A stretch of 64,000 nt of DNA from Staphylococcus schweitzeri (GTDB lineage Bacteria > Bacillota > Bacilli > Staphylococcales > Staphylococcaceae): contig NZ_PPQS01000044.1 in assembly GCF_002902405.1 (NCBI RefSeq), positions 59,759 to 123,758 on the forward strand, in the 5' to 3' direction. Positions 40,301 to 48,455 of the stretch are shown piece after piece. Under the pieces are notes generated by a model, which was given only the letters and a program-made list of their open reading frames with translations, had not been told where the DNA came from and did no database searches. Numbering within the stretch: the first letter of the stretch is position 1; each line of letters opens with the position of its first letter. Position numbers and translations under genes: made by a program.

Positions 40301-40857
40301 CTATAACTGCATTAAAATTACAAATGGATGAAGAATTAAAAACAGCACGCACTAATGCTGATGTTGATGCAGTTTTAAAACGATTTAATGTTGCATTAGG
40401 CGATATAGAAGCAGTAATTACTGAAAAAGAAAATAGCTTACTGCGCATTGATAAAATAGTTCAACAAACATATGCGAAATTCAAAGCAATCGCAACACCA
40501 GAACAATTAGCTAAAGTAAAAGCGTTAATTGATCAATATGTTGCAGATGGCAATAGAATGATTGATGAAGATGCGACATTAAATGACATCAAACAACATA
40601 CGCAATTCATTGTTGATGAAATTTTAGCAATTAAATTACCAGCTGAAGCGACGAAAGTATCACCAAAAGTAATTCAGCCAGCTCCAAAAGTTTGTACGCC
40701 TAATAAAAAAGAAGAGACACATGAATCGCGCAAAGTTGAAAAAGAACTTCCAAATACAGGTTCTGAAGGAATGGATTTACCATTGAAAGAATTTGCACTG
40801 ATTACAGGTGCGGCTTTGTTAGCTAGAAGACGTACTAAAAATGAAAAAGAATCATAA
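34321..40857 (+). CDS. sasC: LPXTG surface protein SasC with DUF1542 repeats
   Basis: The 2178-residue cell-wall protein drives cell aggregation and biofilm accumulation in S. aureus. The YSIRK-type signal peptide (KNKYSIRKYKVGIFSTLIG; cleavage near 37) directs septal secretion. A Ser/Asn/Thr-rich stretch (about 38-190) and an adhesive domain (about 230-570) follow, then about 17 helical repeats of 77 residues (about 723-1950), a degenerate tail, and the sortase A site LPNTG at 2143-2147 with hydrophobic helix and RRR anchor. SD AGGAGG. The N-terminal domain looks more diverged from remembered S. aureus SasC than the repeats. Confidence 0.96.
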   Translation: MNLLKKNKYSIRKYKVGIFSTLIGTVLLLSNPNGAQALTTDNNAQGGTNQVPPVNSQNAQLNNNQGIRNSVQNTPSQSVTTGTPLNQTLDKQNNMSAVNRVAPPNTQPSTASTQSINHPNTNTTVNRASNVGTSNLALNTTSLNMPNSTSSSSERHLSLKEIQEDVRHSSDKPELVAVTEQPSNRPKKRSRRAAPADPNATPADPAAVTVTNGNAAAYTPTTDPNANNAGQNATNEVLTFDNNGINPSINRSTPSVTVVDNLPGFTLINGGKVGVLSNVMARTSMFNSSDPKNYQAVDNVIALGRVKGTDHSDHGDFNGIEKQLNVNPNSELIFEFNTMATRNNQGNTTVIIKNADDDSVVGQKNVAFGPVWRLLKIPENVSHLKIQFIPNNDAITDVNGIYQLKDGYKYYDFVDTIGLYSGSHVYVERRAIDPTATNNKEFTVTTSLKNNGNFGASLEPDNFVYKIQLPEGIEYVQNSLTQEFPSNNSGVDVNNMNVTYDAVNRIITIKSTGGGTANTARLMPDKILDLKYKLRVNNVATPRRVTFQDTLTYKTYTQDFINAPAESHTVEMDPYTIDIIMNKDALQHEVDRKVERTYYTFASTSIYNGLKARAQSILDENRKNVPIDQRVSQADIDALTNQMQHTLIPSVDAENEINRKADQMEDLVTQNDELTDEEKQDAIQIIEDHKNEIIDNIGDQTTDDGVTRIKNQGIQTLAGDTATPVVKPNAKQAIRDKAAKQREIINHTPDATQDEIQDALNQLTTDESDAIDNVTNATTNADVETAKDNGINIIGAVVPRVTHKQAARDAINQATATKRQQINDNREATQEEKNAALNELTQATNHALEQINQATTNDEVDNAKGDGLNTINPIAPVTVVKQAARDAVSHDAQQHIAEINANTDATQEERQAAIDKVNAAVAAANTNILNANTNADVEQVKTNAIQGIQAIAPATKVKTDAKNAIDQSAETQHNTIFNNNDATLEEQQAAQQLLDQALVTAKQNINAADTNQEVTQAKERGTQTITVIQPATQIKTDARNAVNEKAREAITNINATPGATREEKQEAIDRVNTLKNRALNDIGVTSTTAMVNGIRDDAVNQIGAVQPHVTKKQAATGELNDLATAKKQAINQNTNATIEEKQVALNQVDQELATALNNINQADTNAEVDQALQSGTQAINAVQPNIVKKTEALAQINQHYNAKLAEINATPDATDDEKNAAINTLNQDRQQAIENVNQANTNNEVDQAATTAEINIDAVQVDVVKKQAARDKITAEVAKRIEAVKQTPNATDEEKQAAVNKINQFKDQALNQINQNHTNEQVDATTNQAINAIDNVEAEVVIKPKAIADIEKAVKEKQQQIDNSDDSTDNEKEVATQALAREKEKALAAIDQAQTNKQVNQAATDGITAIKIIQPETRVKPAAREKINQKANELRAQINQDKEATAEERQAALDKINDLVTQAMTNITNDRTDQQVNDSTNQALDNIALVTPEHIVRANARDAVKQQYEAKKQEIEQAEHATDEEKQVALNQLVNNEKRALQNVDQAVTNNDVKRVETNGIATLKGVQPHIVIKPEAQQAIKSSAENQEELIKDTPDATVDELDEANQLIDDTLKQAQQKIENTTQDAAVTDVRNQTIKAIEQIKPKVRRKRAALDSIDENNNNQLDAIRNTLDTTQDERNVAIAALNKIVNAIKNDIAQNKTNAEVDLTETDGNNNIKVILPKVQVKPAARQSVGAKAEAQNTLIDQSDLSTEEERLAAKHLVEQALNQAIDQINHADKTAQVTQDSINAQNIISQIKPATTVKTTALQQIQNIATNKINLIKANSEATEEEQNAAIAKVEQELIKAKQQIASAVTNADVAYLLHDGKNEIREIEPVINRKASAREQLTVFFNDKKQAIEANIQATVEERNSILAQLQNIYDAAIGQIDQDRSNAQVDKTASLNLQTIHDLDVIPIKKPGAEKTINDDISRVTALVQNYRKVSDRNKADALKAITALKLQMDEELKTARTNADVDAVLKRFNVALGDIEAVITEKENSLLRIDKIVQQTYAKFKAIATPEQLAKVKALIDQYVADGNRMIDEDATLNDIKQHTQFIVDEILAIKLPAEATKVSPKVIQPAPKVCTPNKKEETHESRKVEKELPNTGSEGMDLPLKEFALITGAALLARRRTKNEKES
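36487..40180 (+). repeat. tandem 231-bp coding repeats of sasC (DUF1542/FIVAR-type)
   Basis: About 16 full units plus degenerate flanking ones, each near 231 bp (77 residues). Each begins after an xPxxxVK-x-AR turn, carries a DAT-x-EEK-x-AA turn near the middle and ends TN-x-xVD-x-A. Units are related but not identical, as expected for an old array. They should form a long helical rod that lifts the N-terminal domain off the wall. Confidence 0.9.
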
Positions 40858-40863
40858 TTAACG

Positions 40864-40920
40864 AAATGACCTTAATATAACGACACTTTTTAGTGACTCA
40901 GTTATATTAAGGTCATTTTT
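40864..40920. terminator. sasC terminator (bidirectional)
   Basis: AAATGACCTTAATATAAC pairs with GTTATATTAAGGTCATTT around a 20-base loop, then T5; it lies between convergent genes. Confidence 0.85.
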
Positions 40921-40973
40921 AATTGAATGAAAAAATTGATCTACAAAAGAGAATCGAACCAAATTTTATACTA

Positions 40974-42242
40974 TTATTCCATTGATGCATGTGAGTAATG
41001 ACCGGCATATAATCCAGCGACATGTCCTGTTACGAGTGCACTTGTAATATTATAACCACCAGTATAACCATGTATATCTAATACTTCACCACATAAAAAT
41101 AATCCCGGAACTAATTTAGACATCATTGTTTTAGGTTGTATTTCTTTAAGTGACACACCACCACCTGTGACAAATGCCTTATCTATAGGTAATGTCCCGT
41201 TTACCTTAAATACAAACCCTTTAAACATATTTACTAAGTCGTTCAATTGTTGATTTGATAAGTGATGTGATGTGGTATTTTCATCGATTCCAGCTTGTTC
41301 CAGCATGAACAGTAGGTAGCGCTCTTCAATTAGACCATGTAAGCTGTTTTTAATGATTTTATCTGGTGTATCGGATAATAATGATGTGATATGTTGTTTT
41401 AATTGTTCATGGTTTAATTCAGGGAAAGTATCGATTGCCATTGAAATATGCTGTGTCTTTTGATTTTTTTGTTCTTTATAAACAAACTGACTACATCTTA
41501 ATGCAGCTGGACCACTGACACCAAAATGAGTAAATAACATATCCATTTGATGACTGATGCGTTTTTTACCATTTTTCTTAAGTACAGATAATTCAACATC
41601 TTTTAAACTTAAACCTTTTAAACGATTGGATTTGATGAAAGGTTCAGCTGATGTAATTGGAACCTCAGTCGGGAATAACTCAGTAATAGTATGTCCTAAA
41701 TCGCGGGCAAAGTTATAACCATCACCAGTTGAACCGGTTTGAGGTACACTTGTTCCACCTGTAGCAATCACAAGTGAATAACTTGCATAGCTGTTGCTTT
41801 GGGTATGTACAGTGAAAGTTTGGTCTGCATTAACTTCGATTCGACTAACTGCTTCTTCCTCTTTAATCGTTACATGTTGGCGTTCGATAGTTGTCACTAA
41901 TGTATCAACTACGTCTTGGGCTTTGTTGGAGACTGGAAACATACGCCCGTGATCTTCTTCTTTTAATTTAACACCTCTAGACTCAAAAAAATCTATGATG
42001 GATTCATTATCAAAAATTGAAAATGGACTATATAAAAATTTTCCGTTACCAGGAATGTTCTTAATAATTTCGGCATATGGTAATCGGTTAGTTACATTAC
42101 ATCTGCCGCCACCAGATATTTTAAGTTTACGACCTAGACCTTTCTTTTTTTCAATGAGTAATACTTTGTTGCTTTGTTCACTTGCAGCAACTGCTGCCAT
42201 TAAGCCGCTAGGTCCGCCTCCGATAATAATTGTTTGATACAT
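40974..42242 (-). CDS. HI0933-family flavoprotein (BaiN/YtfP-like)
   Basis: The 422-residue FAD protein has the N-terminal TIIIGGGPSGLMAAVAASE dinucleotide fold and the family signature GRKLKISGGGRCNVTN. VIATGGTSVPQTGSTGDGY is in the middle, and FVTGGGVSLKEI plus LFLCGEVLDIHGYTGGYN are at the C-terminus. It is a reductase of unknown substrate. The ATG at 42242 follows GGAGG with 8-base spacing; the longer frame from 42257 starts within the SD. Single gene, convergent with sasC. Confidence 0.9.
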   Translation of the reverse strand: MYQTIIIGGGPSGLMAAVAASEQSNKVLLIEKKKGLGRKLKISGGGRCNVTNRLPYAEIIKNIPGNGKFLYSPFSIFDNESIIDFFESRGVKLKEEDHGRMFPVSNKAQDVVDTLVTTIERQHVTIKEEEAVSRIEVNADQTFTVHTQSNSYASYSLVIATGGTSVPQTGSTGDGYNFARDLGHTITELFPTEVPITSAEPFIKSNRLKGLSLKDVELSVLKKNGKKRISHQMDMLFTHFGVSGPAALRCSQFVYKEQKNQKTQHISMAIDTFPELNHEQLKQHITSLLSDTPDKIIKNSLHGLIEERYLLFMLEQAGIDENTTSHHLSNQQLNDLVNMFKGFVFKVNGTLPIDKAFVTGGGVSLKEIQPKTMMSKLVPGLFLCGEVLDIHGYTGGYNITSALVTGHVAGLYAGHYSHASME

Positions 42243-42378
42243 ATACGTTTCCTCCAAATTTGTTATTGGACATTCAATTGCTATTTTATAGTACTTTTTT
42301 TAACTTTACTATATCTCTTGTGTTATGAGATGAAAAATATGTTGAATATATTTATAATATGAACTTCAAAAAAATGAA

Positions 42379-42429
42379 GATGAATGTGCATGATAAGTGT
42401 GAATTTTTTACTGTTATGCAATGTTCATC
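42379..42429. other. long imperfect hairpin upstream of murJ
   Basis: GATGAATGTGCATGATAAGT pairs with ACTGTTATGCAATGTTCATC (about 17 of 20 positions) around GTGAATTTTTT. On the minus strand the stem is followed by TTCATTTTTTT, which gives it terminator character. The 404-base gap 42243-42646 holds no other gene I can support. Confidence 0.45.
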
Positions 42430-42646
42430 TCAAATAGTAGTATAATGTTAATATGGAAATCTATAATATTCTACTCAATTTCGATTATTCAATGACAATG
42501 TGTTGATAATTTTGTTATGATATTTCATTGAATATACGACTATGAAATAAAGTTTTGTGATATATTCATAATAATGTAAATGTTTTTAGACAGAAATAGC
42601 TTTAAGTTTACGAAACTTTAATAAATATGAGATAGGGAGATACGTA

Positions 42647-44308
42647 ATGAGTGAAAGTAAAGAAATGGTGCGTGGAACCTTTTTAATTACAATAAGTATA
42701 TTAATTACAAAAGTGTTGGGCGTACTTTTTATCATTCCATTCAACTATTTAATTGGTGGACAAGAAAATATGGCGCCGTTCACATATGCGTACGCACCAT
42801 ATAATATTGCAATTGCAGTTGCGACAGCAGGTGTACCACTTGCAGCTTCCAAATATGTTGCGAAGTATAATGCGATTGGTGCATATAAAGTCAGTCAGAA
42901 ATTTTATAAATCTAGTTTTATTGTAATGAGTATTACAGGTGTGTTAGGATTTTTAGTACTTTATTTCCTGGCACCATATATTTCTGAATTAACACTTGCT
43001 AGAAATGTACATGATAAAAATGGTTGGTCAGTAGATGACATAACTTGGATTATTAGAATTATCAGTATGGTTGTAATCTTTATTCCAGTATTAGCAACTT
43101 GGAGAGGTATATTCCAAGGGTATAAGTCAATGGGACCAACAGCAGTTTCTGAAGTAACTGAGCAAATTGCGCGTGTTATTTTCATATTAATTGGTAGTTA
43201 TTTAGTACTTAATGTTTTCGACGGATCAATTTTATTAGCTAATGGTATTGCAACATTTGCCGCAGCCGTTGGAGCGATTATAGGTATTTTCACATTATGG
43301 TACTACTGGAGAAAACGTAAACATAATATCGATCGAATGGTCGAATCTGATTATACTGATATAGATGTGTCATATGGAAAAATGTATAAAGAAATTATTG
43401 CGTACAGTATTCCATTTGTAATCGTAAGTTTAAATTATCCATTATTTAACTTGGTAGACCAATTTACACATAATGGTGCTTTATCGTTAGTAGGTGTACC
43501 TTCGCAATTACAAGATATTTTCTTTAATATGTTGAATATGTCTACAAACAAAATAGTTATGATTCCAACATCTTTAAGTGCTGGTTTTGCAGTAAGTTTA
43601 ATTCCTTATATTACAAAAACATTTGCGGAGGGTCGATTACATGAAATGCACCATCAAATTAGAACATCAATTGGTGTATTAATGTTTATAACTGTTCCAG
43701 CAAGTATTGGAATTATGGCATTAGCACAACCATTATTTACTGTGTTCTATGGCTATGATCCAATTGTGTTAGGTCATGATCCTAATCATGATGGTAGTCG
43801 ATTACTATTTTATTATGCACCTGTAGCGATTTTAATATCATTATTAAGTGTTACAGCATCAATGTTACAAGGGATTGATAAGCAAAAATTAACAGTATAC
43901 GTTATTTTGGCTTCAGTTGTGATTAAATTAGTGTTGAATTATCCATTAATTATGTTGTTCCATACACCGGGGGCTGTGTTAAGTACAAGCATTGCATTGT
44001 TATTTGCAATTGGATGTAATTTCTATATTCTTAAAAAATACGCTAAATTCAAATTCAGTTATAGTTGGATTCATTTTGCAAAAATATTCTTATATTCATT
44101 CATAATGATGATTGGTGTAGAAGTGGTATTCTTCCTTGCAAATCTAATCCTAGAACCAACGAAACTAGGTTATTTAATAATTATAATTTTAGGCGTAACA
44201 GTTGGTGTGTTAATTTATGGAACATTAACTATCAAAACACGTCTTGCAGATGAATTTTTAGGTGAAATTCCTGAAAAATTAAGACGTAGAGTTAGGTTTT
44301 TACGATGA
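42647..44308 (+). CDS. murJ: lipid II flippase MurJ
   Basis: The 553-residue MOP-superfamily protein has about 14 transmembrane helices. It flips the peptidoglycan precursor lipid II across the membrane and is the known target of DMPI-type inhibitors in S. aureus. Recognisable segments are GVLFIIPFNYLIGG, ATAGVPLAASKYVAKYNA, TWRGIFQGYKSMGPTAVSE and PLFNLVDQFTHNG, with a typical basic C-terminus. An AGGGAG lies before the ATG. Its stop overlaps the next gene's start (ATGA), so wall-precursor export and a pseudouridine synthase share an operon. Confidence 0.93.
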   Translation: MSESKEMVRGTFLITISILITKVLGVLFIIPFNYLIGGQENMAPFTYAYAPYNIAIAVATAGVPLAASKYVAKYNAIGAYKVSQKFYKSSFIVMSITGVLGFLVLYFLAPYISELTLARNVHDKNGWSVDDITWIIRIISMVVIFIPVLATWRGIFQGYKSMGPTAVSEVTEQIARVIFILIGSYLVLNVFDGSILLANGIATFAAAVGAIIGIFTLWYYWRKRKHNIDRMVESDYTDIDVSYGKMYKEIIAYSIPFVIVSLNYPLFNLVDQFTHNGALSLVGVPSQLQDIFFNMLNMSTNKIVMIPTSLSAGFAVSLIPYITKTFAEGRLHEMHHQIRTSIGVLMFITVPASIGIMALAQPLFTVFYGYDPIVLGHDPNHDGSRLLFYYAPVAILISLLSVTASMLQGIDKQKLTVYVILASVVIKLVLNYPLIMLFHTPGAVLSTSIALLFAIGCNFYILKKYAKFKFSYSWIHFAKIFLYSFIMMIGVEVVFFLANLILEPTKLGYLIIIILGVTVGVLIYGTLTIKTRLADEFLGEIPEKLRRRVRFLR

Positions 44309-45000
44309 GAATAGATAAGTTTTTGGCAAATATGGGTGTAGGTACACGAAATGAAGTTAAACAGATACTAAAAAAAGGCTTTGTTACGGTGAATGATCAA
44401 ATCATCAAGTCTCCAAAAGCACACATTGAACCTAGTGAAGATAGCATATTAGTTCATGGAGAGATAATTAAATATATTGAGCACGTTTATATCATGCTAA
44501 ATAAGCCAAAAGGATATGTTTCGGCAACAGAAGACCTTCAGTCACAAACAGTTATTGATTTGATACCTGAATATCAACATCTAAATATTTTCCCTGTTGG
44601 TCGTCTGGATAAAGACACAGAAGGGCTATTATTGATAACAAATGATGGGAATTTTAATCATGAATTAATGAGTCCAAATAAACATGTTTCTAAAAAATAC
44701 GAAGTTATTTCAGCAAAACCTATCACAGAAGATGACATTCAAGCTTTTAAAGAGGGTGTAACACTGTCTGATGGCAAGGTTAAGCCTGCAATATTAACTT
44801 ATATTGATAATCAAACGTCACACGTAACAATTTATGAAGGAAAATATCATCAAGTTAAACGAATGTTTCATAGCATTCAAAATGAGGTATTACATTTAAG
44901 ACGTATCAAAATTGCTGATTTAGAATTAGACAGCGATTTAGATTCAGGAGAATATCGTTTATTAACTGAAAATGATTTTGATAAATTAAATTATAAATAA
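44305..45000 (+). CDS. 16S rRNA pseudouridine synthase, RsuA family
   Basis: The 231-residue protein has an N-terminal S4 RNA-binding domain (MRIDKFLANMGVGTRNEVK) and a catalytic domain with aspartate in FPVGRLDKDTEGLLLITNDG. KKYEV and EGKYHQVKRMFH complete the RsuA/RluB signature. By family it converts a uridine in 16S rRNA (U516 in E. coli) to pseudouridine. It overlaps murJ by 4 bases and is followed after 16 bases by a YtxH-like gene, so it is the middle of a three-gene operon. Confidence 0.92.
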   Translation: MRIDKFLANMGVGTRNEVKQILKKGFVTVNDQIIKSPKAHIEPSEDSILVHGEIIKYIEHVYIMLNKPKGYVSATEDLQSQTVIDLIPEYQHLNIFPVGRLDKDTEGLLLITNDGNFNHELMSPNKHVSKKYEVISAKPITEDDIQAFKEGVTLSDGKVKPAILTYIDNQTSHVTIYEGKYHQVKRMFHSIQNEVLHLRRIKIADLELDSDLDSGEYRLLTENDFDKLNYK

Positions 45001-45016
45001 AAGGGAGATGATTGAG

Positions 45017-45439
45017 ATGGCAAAAGGAAATTTATTTAAAGCGATTTTAGGTATAGGTGGCGCTATAGCAGCAATACTTGTTACACGTAAAGATAGTCGT
45101 GACAAGTTGAAAGCAGAATATAATAAATATAAACAAGATCCTCAAAGTTATAAAGATAATGCTAAGGATAAAGCGACGCAATTAGGAACAATTGCGAATG
45201 AAACAATTAAAGAAGTAAAATCAAATCCAAAAGAATATGCTAATAGATTAAAAAATGATCCAAAAGCATTTTTTGAAGAAGAAAAATCTAAATTTACAGA
45301 TTTGGATAATGGAACTGAAGACAGTATTGAAGAAGGTAAATTTGATGATGAAGGCGGCGCAACACCAAACAATAATTTGCGTGTAGTTACAGAAGAAGAT
45401 TTAAAAAAGAATAAAAACGCGTTGTCTGACAAAAAATAG
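45017..45439 (+). CDS. YtxH-domain small protein
   Basis: The 140-residue protein has a short hydrophobic N-terminus (AILGIGGAIAAILVT) followed by a Lys/Asp-rich helical domain containing RDKLKAEYNKYKQDPQSYKD, as in YtxH-like proteins, and a disordered acidic tail. It is possibly membrane-associated. The function is unknown; relatives belong to general stress loci. The start ATG 45017 has GGGAG with 9-base spacing; ATG 45008 lies inside that SD region and is rejected. A terminator follows. Confidence 0.75.
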   Translation: MAKGNLFKAILGIGGAIAAILVTRKDSRDKLKAEYNKYKQDPQSYKDNAKDKATQLGTIANETIKEVKSNPKEYANRLKNDPKAFFEEEKSKFTDLDNGTEDSIEEGKFDDEGGATPNNNLRVVTEEDLKKNKNALSDKK

Positions 45440-45497
45440 AAAGTTAACTTCTCAGTAGATTTATGAAAATGATTGAGTTAATTTAATAATAATATAG

Positions 45498-45558
45498 AGG
45501 AATGAAGCGGTTATCGTTGATTTTATGTTAAATCGATAACATCGTTTTGTTCCTTTTT
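45498..45558 (+). terminator. terminator after the murJ operon
   Basis: AGGAA and CGGTTATCG pair with CGATAAC-CG and TTCCT on the far side, followed by T5. Confidence 0.65.
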
Positions 45559-45644
45559 ATTATTTTCTGACATCTTATTGTAGTTTTTACATCATTTCAT
45601 GTAAAATAGGATTTAACTTATAGAAAAAAGGAAGTCGATTTCGA

Positions 45645-47054
45645 ATGTGGAAAGAAAAAGTTCAACAATACGAAAATCAAATTATTAATGACTTAAAAGG
45701 TTTATTATCAATTGAAAGTGTGAGAGATGACGCACAAGCATCAGAAGACACACCAGTCGGACCAGGTCCTCGTAAGGCATTAGACTACATGTATGAAATT
45801 GCACATAGAGATGGATTTACAACACATGATGTTGACCATATCGCAGGAAGAATTGAGGCTGGCAAAGGCGATGATGTATTAGGTATCTTATGTCATGTTG
45901 ATGTTGTTCCAGCTGGTGAAGGATGGGATAGTGATCCATTTGACCCAGTTGTAACGGAAGATGCAATTATAGCAAGAGGAACATTAGATGATAAAGGGCC
46001 TACGATTGCTGCATATTATGCAATTAAAATACTTGAAGATATGAATGTAGATTGGAAAAAACGTATCCACATGATTATCGGTACAGATGAAGAATCAGAT
46101 TGGAAATGTACAGATCGTTATTTTAAAACGGAAGAAATGCCTACTTTAGGATTTGCACCTGATGCTGAATTTCCATGTATTCATGGTGAAAAAGGTATTA
46201 CTACATTTGATTTAATTCAAAGTAAACTATCTGAAGATCAAGATGAACCAGATTATGAGTTAATTTCATTTAATTCAGGTGAACGATATAATATGGTGCC
46301 TGATCATGCAGAAGCTAGAGTACTTGTTAAAGAAAACATGACAGATGTCATTCAAGATTTTGAGTACTTTTTAGAACAAAATCATTTGCAAGGTGACAGT
46401 ACAGTAGATAGTGGAATCTTAGTTTTAACTGTTGAAGGTAAAGCGGTTCATGGTATGGATCCCTCTATCGGTGTGAATGCGGGTCTTTACTTATTGAAAT
46501 TCTTAGCATCATTAAATCTTGATAACAATGCACAAGCGTTTGTAGCATTTAGTAATCGCTACTTATTTAATTCAGATTTTGGTGAAAAGATGGGTATGAA
46601 ATTCCATACAGATGTCATGGGTGATGTGACAACTAACATTGGTGTTATTACATATGATAATGAAAATGCGGGTCTTTTCGGTATCAATTTAAGATATCCC
46701 GAAGGATTTGAATTTGAAAAAGCTATGGATCGTTTTGCAAATGAGATTCAACAATATGGTTTTGAAGTGAAATTAGGTAAAGTCCAACCACCACATTATG
46801 TTGATAAAAATGATCCTTTTGTACAAAAGTTAGTTACTGCATATAGAAATCAAACAAATGATATGACTGAACCGTATACTATAGGTGGAGGTACTTATGC
46901 GAGAAACTTAGACAAGGGTGTAGCATTTGGCGCAATGTTTAGTGATTCTGAAGATTTAATGCATCAGAAAAATGAATATATCACTAAAAAACAGTTATTT
47001 AACGCAACTAGTATTTACTTAGAAGCAATTTATTCATTATGCGTGGAGGAATAA
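45645..47054 (+). CDS. pepV: dipeptidase PepV
   Basis: The 469-residue M20 zinc dipeptidase has metal ligands in [10 protein letters not shown] (His), [10 protein letters not shown] (bridging Asp), [10 protein letters not shown] (Glu pair), APDAEFP and a late histidine in [10 protein letters not shown]. It splits dipeptides, releasing amino acids such as alanine. The ATG has AAAGGAAG upstream. dat begins 3 bases after its stop, with the dat SD inside the pepV 3' end, giving tight coupling of alanine release and D-alanine metabolism. Cytoplasmic, normal length. Confidence 0.95.
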   Translation: MWKEKVQQYENQIINDLKGLLSIESVRDDAQASEDTPVGPGPRKALDYMYEIAHRDGFTTHDVDHIAGRIEAGKGDDVLGILCHVDVVPAGEGWDSDPFDPVVTEDAIIARGTLDDKGPTIAAYYAIKILEDMNVDWKKRIHMIIGTDEESDWKCTDRYFKTEEMPTLGFAPDAEFPCIHGEKGITTFDLIQSKLSEDQDEPDYELISFNSGERYNMVPDHAEARVLVKENMTDVIQDFEYFLEQNHLQGDSTVDSGILVLTVEGKAVHGMDPSIGVNAGLYLLKFLASLNLDNNAQAFVAFSNRYLFNSDFGEKMGMKFHTDVMGDVTTNIGVITYDNENAGLFGINLRYPEGFEFEKAMDRFANEIQQYGFEVKLGKVQPPHYVDKNDPFVQKLVTAYRNQTNDMTEPYTIGGGTYARNLDKGVAFGAMFSDSEDLMHQKNEYITKKQLFNATSIYLEAIYSLCVEE

Positions 47055-47057
47055 TAT

Positions 47058-47906
47058 ATGGAAAAAGTTTTTTTAAATGGTGAGTTTGTAAGTCCAAGTG
47101 AAGCAAAGGTTTCATACAACGACAGAGGATACGTATTTGGCGATGGTATTTATGAATACATTCGAGTATATAATGGTAAGTTATTTACAGTAACAGAACA
47201 TTATGAAAGATTTTTACGTAGTGCCAATGAGATTGGTTTAGATTTAAACTATTCAGTAGAAGAATTAATTGAACTATCTCGTAAATTAGTTGATATAAAT
47301 CAAATTGAAACTGGGGCAATTTATATTCAAGCAACGCGTGGTGTAGCTGAAAGAAATCATAGCTTCCCGACACCTGAAGTAGAACCAGCAATTGTTGCTT
47401 ATACAAAGAGTTATGATCGTCCTTATGATCATTTAGAAAATGGTGTGAATGGTGTTACCGTTGAAGATATCCGATGGTTACGTTGCGACATTAAAAGCTT
47501 GAACTTATTAGGAAATGTATTAGCAAAAGAATATGCTGTGAAATATAATGCAGTTGAAGCAATTCAACATCGAGGCGAAACTGTAACTGAAGGATCTTCA
47601 AGTAATGCTTATGCAATTAAAGACGGTGTGATTTATACACATCCGATTAACAACTATATTCTTAATGGTATTACACGAATTGTAATTAAAAAAATTGCCA
47701 AAGACTATAATATCCCATTTAAAGAAGAAACGTTTACTGTAGATTTCTTGAAAAACGCAGATGAAGTTATTGTTTCAAGTACTTCAGCTGAGGTTACACC
47801 TGTTATTAAATTAAATGGTGAACCAGTTAATGATGGTAAAGTTGGCCCAATTACACGTCAACTACAAGAAGGATTTGAAAAGTATATAGAGTCACACAGT
47901 ATTTAA
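47058..47906 (+). CDS. dat: D-alanine aminotransferase Dat
   Basis: The 282-residue class IV PLP enzyme exchanges amino groups between D-alanine and 2-oxoglutarate, linking D-alanine and D-glutamate supply for peptidoglycan. The PLP lysine is K146 in [26 protein letters not shown] and [14 protein letters not shown] are family motifs. GGAGG overlaps the pepV stop; the gene depends on pepV translation. No terminator is obvious directly after it; a 549-base gap follows. Confidence 0.95.
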   Translation: MEKVFLNGEFVSPSEAKVSYNDRGYVFGDGIYEYIRVYNGKLFTVTEHYERFLRSANEIGLDLNYSVEELIELSRKLVDINQIETGAIYIQATRGVAERNHSFPTPEVEPAIVAYTKSYDRPYDHLENGVNGVTVEDIRWLRCDIKSLNLLGNVLAKEYAVKYNAVEAIQHRGETVTEGSSSNAYAIKDGVIYTHPINNYILNGITRIVIKKIAKDYNIPFKEETFTVDFLKNADEVIVSSTSAEVTPVIKLNGEPVNDGKVGPITRQLQEGFEKYIESHSI

Positions 47907-48094
47907 AATTCTTTCATCATATTTTTAGATTAAATTACTTAAATTTATCAACTTTCGTAAGTGAACTATGTTATAATTTAAAACGAAGCTTAAAAGTGTT
48001 GTTTAGAAAACACATATTAGTAAAAAGTGCCATTTTGTTTCTCATTTTCAGTTGAAATATAATGATAAAAATTATAAAATTTTCTATGAGTTAC

Positions 48095-48116
48095 AAATAT
48101 GATGTGCATCATATTT
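48095..48116. promoter_or_regulatory. 22-bp perfect dyad in the dat-ytmP gap
   Basis: AAATATGATG-TG-CATCATATTT has 10-bp perfect arms and a 2-base centre. It lies in the 549-base gene-free gap 47907-48455, about 340 bases before the kinase-like gene. Size and symmetry are those of a homodimer operator; the cognate regulator is unknown. Confidence 0.45.
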
Positions 48117-48396
48117 TACTAAGTACGTAAATGTTACAGTTCATAAATTTATGCTAACCATGAAAATGGAATAGCAATTATTTTGAAAACTAGAGTTTAT
48201 CGCCTACAGAGATTCAAAAACATGTAGTTTTAGACACGGTAACATTATATGTCATGCAAGCGACTTTAGAATGTATGGTGTCAATGACAGACATATTGAT
48301 TTAATTTAAGTTGTTTAAAGTAGGTATTAGTTGAGGATTTACAATAATTATCTGGACATAATATTTGTACCAGTATGGTGTTATAAATTAGAATAT

Positions 48397-48432
48397 ATGG
48401 CTCTTGAAAAACCTATTTCTAGAGCCATTTTC
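48397..48432 (+). terminator. hairpin just upstream of the kinase-like gene
   Basis: ATGGCTCT pairs with AGAGCCAT (8 bp) with inner GAAA/TTTC, then TTTTC. It could terminate an upstream non-coding transcript or attenuate the downstream gene. Confidence 0.5.
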
Positions 48433-48455
48433 TAATTGAAAGTGAGGTGGACGAG

